The notes beneath the pieces are model-generated. The model saw only the letters and a list, made by a program, of their open reading frames with translations, made no database searches and was not told where the DNA came from. Made by a program: the position numbers and the translations under genes. Of a stretch of DNA of 64,000 bases, positions 60,101 through 64,000 are shown in pieces (within the stretch, counting starts at the first letter, position 1; each line of letters begins with the position of its first letter). This stretch comes from Chitinophagaceae bacterium. Lineage in GTDB: Bacteria; Bacteroidota; Bacteroidia; Chitinophagales; Chitinophagaceae. The stretch covers positions 40,477 through 104,476 of the forward strand of contig JALHRP010000008.1 of NCBI GenBank assembly GCA_022841365.1, read 5' to 3'.

Positions 60101-63100
60101 TGCAGTACCACCAACATAATTTACTACATCACCAGGTTCGACACCAGATAATGTTCTTGTAAGTATCGTTGCAGTATTTGTACCATCATATACTTTATTA
60201 TCGGCTGTTATGCTTCCGGTTATTGGTTTTGCATTCACCACTAACTCTGCCTCTCCGCTTGTTGCCGGTGGAGAACAATCACCACTCACCAATACACGAT
60301 ATTTACGACCACTCATGGCAACCGTTGGTCTGGATAAATTTAAAGTAGCTGTTGTTGCTCCTGAATAAATACCTCCGTCAGTAATATTGGCGAAAGGAGC
60401 TGCACCAATTTTTTCCTGCCACTGATACGTAATATTTGTACCACCTGCAACAACTGTAAAGCCTGCAGCAGCGCCATAAGTTACTGTCTGATCAATTGGA
60501 GAAGTGGTTACTTCAGGCAATTCTTTTACAGTTAATGTGGCAGCTGAAGAAGTTGTGGAACTGCCACATGGCCTGCTCACTATCACATAATAACTTCCTG
60601 CATCTGCTGTTGCAACAGGGTTGATGGTTAATGTTGCTGTTGTTGCTCCTGATATACTGCCTCCATTTGATAATGCAACAGGATTACCTGTTTTATACCA
60701 TTGATAAGTATAAGAGGGAACGCCTGTTCCGGTAGCAGTTACAGTAAATGAAACCGATTGGTTTTCACAAACAGTTTGACTTTGTGGCTGATTTGCCAAT
60801 GTAATTACAGGAGGATCACATGCAGCAGCTAAAGCAAAAAAGCTGAAACCTGTTACACCATTGGCTGTATAATTATTTCCATTTGCTGTTGCAGGGAAAG
60901 AGGATAACGGATTTGCTCCATCACCTTTAACAATCACTGCATCAGAAGTACCGGGAGTAAAACCTGTTCCATCTAATGTAATATTATACGTAAACGGACC
61001 GCCACTTACCTGTGTTACATTCCACTGGCGATTCGGAAAAAGAGTTGTATAAGCAGGAACTGCACCAACAATAGTAGTTTCGAATGCTTCTGATGAAAGC
61101 TCACCTGTACCTGAACTGGCATGAACCGTTAATGGCAAATAAGATGTTTTACCAACGGGGAATAAATAATTTTGACCGGTTGCCCCCAGGTTTCTTTTCA
61201 GGATACCATTTACATAACCATTCCCGGTTCTTACCACATCTGTAGATGCATTTCCAAACACAAAGAGTGTATTTGCAGCGGGGGTAATGTTGGCAGTATT
61301 GCCTGTTTCAAACACCAGTTTGTCAACACGCAGATCATTTAATAAGTCAACAGATCCTGACGACTTAGCAATAGATGTTATACCAAAAATTTCTCCACCT
61401 GTTTTACTGATGGTTTGTGCGCCTGTTCCATTAAAGAAAATGGCCCGGCCATTGTAAAAAAATGTTCCGCCGTTATTGATCCAGTTGCCTTTGATCTTTA
61501 AATCGCCACCGGCAGTATTCGAAAGATAAAAGTTTGTTCCGGCACCCAAAGTCATATTGCCTCTTAACTCACGTGCTGTATTTGCATTACCAAAATTCAT
61601 GGAAGTACCTGCAGCAATTTCTACATGGAATGGTACACCTGTTACTTCGCCAAAACTGTTTGCGTACCATTCTTCTCCTGCTCCGTAATTACCACCGCTG
61701 TTATAGCGGAGCGTGGAGCCGTTTGCATAGAACGGAGCTCTGGCTGTTGTAACAAAACCTCCGCCTTTGATTTCCAGTTCACCTGCAATGGTTGAAATAG
61801 ACCCGGCAGAGAAACCGAAATCCATTTGATTATACAACTCCACACGAACATTGGCATCAAACAACAAGTTTCCTGTTCCGCTGTTATTTGCTACTGATTT
61901 GGCTGCATTAATTTTTACTTTACCAAAAGCAGTGGTTGAAGTAATTGTTCGGGCTCCGTTGACATATATAAAGCCGCCGTTGTTATTGAGGTTTAGTGTA
62001 CCTCCATTTAAATCGAGCTGACCTGCATTCAATAACTGAAATGTATTACCTGCAGAACCATTTACATCAATAAAGAAAGATGCATTCTGCAGTTTTACTG
62101 CACCTGATGGCTTATCAATAACGAGATAAGCAAAGCTTACTCCGCCACCACTTGCATTAATTGTTTGTGTTGCTGCATTGCCGACAAAGAATACGGCCTT
62201 GCCGTTATTAAGGAAAGAGCTGTTATGTGTAAAATTTCCACCAAGATATAAATCACCTGAACCGAGATTTAATTGCCCGCCACTGATTAATACATTTCCC
62301 GGTGTGCCTCTGTTTGCAGATAAACTTACAGTACCACTTTGAATAGTCACATTTGCAGGAACACCTGCGCCTACTACCGGATTATTGTTGTTACCCCCAG
62401 TCCATTCGTTTGATGTTCCATAATTGGTATTGTAAACAAGAGTAGAGCTATTACCATAAATTGGAGGTGTTTGAAAATTACCTCCATTGATTTGAGTTAT
62501 ACCATTTAATGTTAGTGCTGTGCCTTGAACAGCATTGGTTCCTGTAACTAACAAGAAAGTACCTGCAACTGTTCTTGCAGCACCCATGTTAATTCCACCT
62601 CCACCTTGTACTGTTACATTAACAGGTCCGTTAGAAGAAGGCCAGTATGTATGCCCGTTATCAATAGGGCCATATGGGCCGGAAGTATTATTATAAATCA
62701 AAGTACCATTAGCACCATAATTCCATGTACCACCTGATGCAAATCCACCTTGGTTAATTTGAAATGTACCGTTTACATTTACCGTGCCGCCATTTGTAAA
62801 TGTTGCACTTCCTTGTGCGAAAGTTACCCCTGCATTTACTGTAGTTGTTCCAGTTGCTGTAAATGCTGCAGATGCTGTTTTAATTCCACTACCGGAAAAA
62901 GTAAGGTTGCTATATGTATAGACTCCAATATTCTGATTACCGTTTGCATTATATTCAACTTTGCCAGTACTTGCTACCAATGTTCCTCCGGTAATAGTTC
63001 CAGCAACATAAAGGGTCCCATTACTAGTAAATATGATCGCATTCCTGGAGGAATTTCCATTCATTGTAATATTTCCAGATACTGTTACTGTTCCCGATGA

Positions 63101-63877
63101 TAAAGTAAGTTCACAATCTCTGTTATCTCCACCTGTTTCAGCCATTGTTAATGATCCACAACTGAATGATCCGCCTCCTACCGCAATGATTTTATCGTTT
63201 CCACCATTCGGAGAGTTGATATTTACTGAATTTGTAACAGTTAAACTATTTGTTCCGCTGATACTTATTGTATTTGCTCCATTTGTGCCAATTACAAGTG
63301 TTGAGCAAATTGCAGCAGTGTTTACAGTAACATTAAATCCATTAGGAATTGTAACTGCATCGGCACTGGTTGGTACTTGATTTGGACTCCAGTTGTTAGC
63401 ATCACTCCAATTAACCCCGTCGCCGCCACCATCCCACGAAATTGATAAATCTGTAAACCAATTCACTGCAATTTGTCCGGAAATTTGCCCGGTAGCAGTT
63501 AAATCGAAATAAACACCTCTGTGATTTTCTTTTACTAAAAACTGATTATTATAAATACTACCACTTGCATCAGCCACTACAGTTAAATCATGAGGTAACA
63601 AACAAGTAGAAGGCTTTGGAGTTTCATCAAAATGCAGAGTGACTGTTTCACCAGGTGTCCAACCTGTACCGGTAATGATTACATACTCTCCCGGGATATA
63701 ATCCTTTTTATCTGTTTCAACCGTCGCCTGCCCCACAACCACACTCATCATCCCAAGACTCATCACGAGCATGGCAAAACGAAGCAGTACTTTTTTAGAT
63801 TGGAACAGAAAATAAAAAGGGGTAAGCAATGCATTCAAGGCATGCTGGTAAAATGGCAGGCTAAGCAATTGTTGCAT
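57176..63877 (-). CDS. Giant T9SS cargo with MBG, Ig-like and beta-helix regions
   Basis: This is a 2233-residue surface protein. After a signal peptide (about 30-50, ending SVVVGQ) comes an Ig-like segment (YIPGEYVIITGTGWTPGETV), then a long beta-helix-like region of Gly/Asn-rich repeats (about 150-1020), two Ig-like domains (about 1030-1215, with TYQWYKTGNP and TYQWQEKIG), and six tandem MBG domains (about 1218-1721, each with VYDG and GTGKT-type turns). A further Big_3-like domain, then a T9SS type A sorting domain (about 2155-2233, LKVYDINGRVVELRQQ and QGTYFAEITQGDQRKVVKL) close the protein. It is probably an adhesin or other surface structure. The N terminus may begin slightly later, at an internal Met. 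The 120 bp upstream to the window end show nothing recognisable. Confidence 0.9.
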   Translation of the reverse strand: MQQLLSLPFYQHALNALLTPFYFLFQSKKVLLRFAMLVMSLGMMSVVVGQATVETDKKDYIPGEYVIITGTGWTPGETVTLHFDETPKPSTCLLPHDLTVVADASGSIYNNQFLVKENHRGVYFDLTATGQISGQIAVNWFTDLSISWDGGGDGVNWSDANNWSPNQVPTSADAVTIPNGFNVTVNTAAICSTLVIGTNGANTISISGTNSLTVTNSVNINSPNGGNDKIIAVGGGSFSCGSLTMAETGGDNRDCELTLSSGTVTVSGNITMNGNSSRNAIIFTSNGTLYVAGTITGGTLVASTGKVEYNANGNQNIGVYTYSNLTFSGSGIKTASAAFTATGTTTVNAGVTFAQGSATFTNGGTVNVNGTFQINQGGFASGGTWNYGANGTLIYNNTSGPYGPIDNGHTYWPSSNGPVNVTVQGGGGINMGAARTVAGTFLLVTGTNAVQGTALTLNGITQINGGNFQTPPIYGNSSTLVYNTNYGTSNEWTGGNNNNPVVGAGVPANVTIQSGTVSLSANRGTPGNVLISGGQLNLGSGDLYLGGNFTHNSSFLNNGKAVFFVGNAATQTINASGGGVSFAYLVIDKPSGAVKLQNASFFIDVNGSAGNTFQLLNAGQLDLNGGTLNLNNNGGFIYVNGARTITSTTAFGKVKINAAKSVANNSGTGNLLFDANVRVELYNQMDFGFSAGSISTIAGELEIKGGGFVTTARAPFYANGSTLRYNSGGNYGAGEEWYANSFGEVTGVPFHVEIAAGTSMNFGNANTARELRGNMTLGAGTNFYLSNTAGGDLKIKGNWINNGGTFFYNGRAIFFNGTGAQTISKTGGEIFGITSIAKSSGSVDLLNDLRVDKLVFETGNTANITPAANTLFVFGNASTDVVRTGNGYVNGILKRNLGATGQNYLFPVGKTSYLPLTVHASSGTGELSSEAFETTIVGAVPAYTTLFPNRQWNVTQVSGGPFTYNITLDGTGFTPGTSDAVIVKGDGANPLSSFPATANGNNYTANGVTGFSFFALAAACDPPVITLANQPQSQTVCENQSVSFTVTATGTGVPSYTYQWYKTGNPVALSNGGSISGATTATLTINPVATADAGSYYVIVSRPCGSSTTSSAATLTVKELPEVTTSPIDQTVTYGAAAGFTVVAGGTNITYQWQEKIGAAPFANITDGGIYSGATTATLNLSRPTVAMSGRKYRVLVSGDCSPPATSGEAELVVNAKPITGSITADNKVYDGTNTATILTRTLSGVEPGDVVNYVGGTATFSDKNVGIGKTVTATGLSLSGADAANYTFNTTANTTADITARALTVSATGINKVYDGNTTATVTLSDDRVSGDVLTTSYTTATFDNKNVGTGKTVSVSGISISGTDAGNYTFNTTASTTADITARALTVSATGINKVYDGNTTATVTLSDNRVSGDVLTTSYTTATFDNKNVGTGKTVSVSGISISGTDAANYTFNTTANATADITAKPITGNFTVNPTKVYDGTTSANVLTRTLNDVVGLDDVSLTGGIANYINKHVGNGKTVTLTGMNLTGTDAGNYNLTGVATTTANITQRPINVTAQTDNRMYNGTNSSSVSPIGDALQTGDSYTTQGTQTYNDKHVATGKTMTATGAIINDGNSGNNYFITYVTNTTGVITIRPITVTAVTNTKVYDGNTSALAVPTFPPLQTGDVVSTQPTEVYDNPLVGTGKTLTASGLVINDGNGGNNYSISYVQNFTGVINPASTTTTLITSAGVVRYMDNLTMTAQIKPLNTGSALTGTVEFKIGTVSYGTATVVPIPGATDGSVQAMMIKQVTNLPGSYTVTAIFTSSNTNYSGSTDSKSLTVNPRNAAPHNATGFYTGDGFAWTTGPNTSTATVTMTAVIKDPNSPTGDVRGAKASFFLVNGTTLTPISSAQNLPVGLIDVTDGSVGSASAIVQLNIGSLNSNSFQIAVKITGAYTNNPWDALSQTIVTVSKPVTGGYICGGSTMKNTNSSGYIKGAANLNTDFQFDIQYNSSGTNPKGKVNVLVRSYYDRFGILDSKLHKYFIKTNAIALLAISNPLATGTFSAKANMEEQLDDGTVISVESGATFQMVAFQNGCTQQIAITYHRKAGGIWFSSKWNAATSKTELQNVNTGSKVYVAGGGSCSVAPRTNGLANSTQVDIIPQPADLQFNVKVFGNPTLSTFKLQLQSSNTTEKITLKVYDINGRVVELRQQLLAGQMIELGSAYKQGTYFAEITQGDQRKVVKLIKTAQD
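59477..59975 (-). repeat. Near-identical tandem MBG repeat pair inside the giant gene
   Basis: Two 249-bp units encode 83-residue MBG domains that differ at only about four positions (for example SDDRV against SDNRV and TDAGN against TDAAN). The four other MBG units on either side (about 59975-60226 and 58716-59477) have the same period but are much more diverged. Confidence 0.85.
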
Positions 63878-64000
63878 AAACAGTGGTTTAATGTGGATGG
63901 CTTAAAAGGAATGGAGCTTAAGAAGGTTTTTTGCAGGAGTGGATTCATCATACAACAGTACATTGCTTGCAGCAACAACAGTGCATATAAAATCTCTTTA

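Noticed and set aside
58716..60226. CRISPR-like or satellite DNA suggested by about 250-bp periodicity
   Set aside because: The repeats are in frame, code for MBG domains, and differ as protein domains do.

Overview
The window is about 64 kb of a Bacteroidota chromosome, most likely a Chitinophagaceae-like member. The evidence is four proteins with type IX secretion (T9SS) C-terminal sorting domains, Bacteroidota-type -7 promoter boxes (TAnnTTTG) upstream of several genes, fused alpha/beta 2-oxo-acid dehydrogenase E1 proteins, DUF1573 proteins, and many lipoproteins and TPR-type sensors. No phage, conjugation, insertion-sequence or CRISPR genes were seen. Most of the window is ordinary chromosomal core; its unusual content lies in small repeats rather than in an accessory gene island.

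Layout. 1-2.9 kb: end of a two-component system (TPR histidine kinase plus a response regulator cut by the window edge) and a DCC-family thiol protein. 3-5.4 kb: a transglutaminase-like membrane protein, a PhzF-family isomerase and a TRIC-type membrane protein. 5.5-16.3 kb: two separate E1 alpha/beta fusions flank a DUF1573 pair, an aminotransferase, a DUF2339 membrane protein, an APC permease, tRNA-Met(CAT) and an acetyltransferase. 16.3-20.4 kb: housekeeping genes (FAH-family hydrolase, pth, L25, prs, radC). 20.5-25 kb: a set of four exported proteins (Dabb, Gfo/Idh/MocA, xylose-isomerase-like TIM barrel, FAD oxidoreductase). 25-38.4 kb: ssb, mnmA, a lipoprotein, a subtilase, an RsmB-like methyltransferase, sucB and sucA split by a T9SS cargo gene, a GH3 enzyme and rpsT. 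38.6-44.7 kb: a cytochrome c lipoprotein, M23 and M14 peptidases, then a repeat-rich stretch with three small genes. 44.8-52.9 kb: a giant alpha-2-macroglobulin lipoprotein divergent from PBP1C. 53-64 kb: a DUF2807 protein, guaA, a periplasmic binding-like protein, a 55-residue DUF2256 protein and a 2233-residue T9SS cargo with MBG repeats.

The strongest unexpected signals are palindromic. GC-rich hairpin elements sit in frame inside two enzyme genes (PhzF and one E1). A 102-bp tandem array next to tRNA-Met carries two copies of the tRNA 3' half, each with the same 14-bp palindrome in opposite orientation. Two near-identical 33-bp palindromes sit just past the stop codons of two different genes. 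A composite double hairpin occurs at two loci. Together these suggest a genome heavily seeded with small non-autonomous palindromic elements, some of which have become protein-coding. Functional statements come from motifs read by eye and no database search was run.
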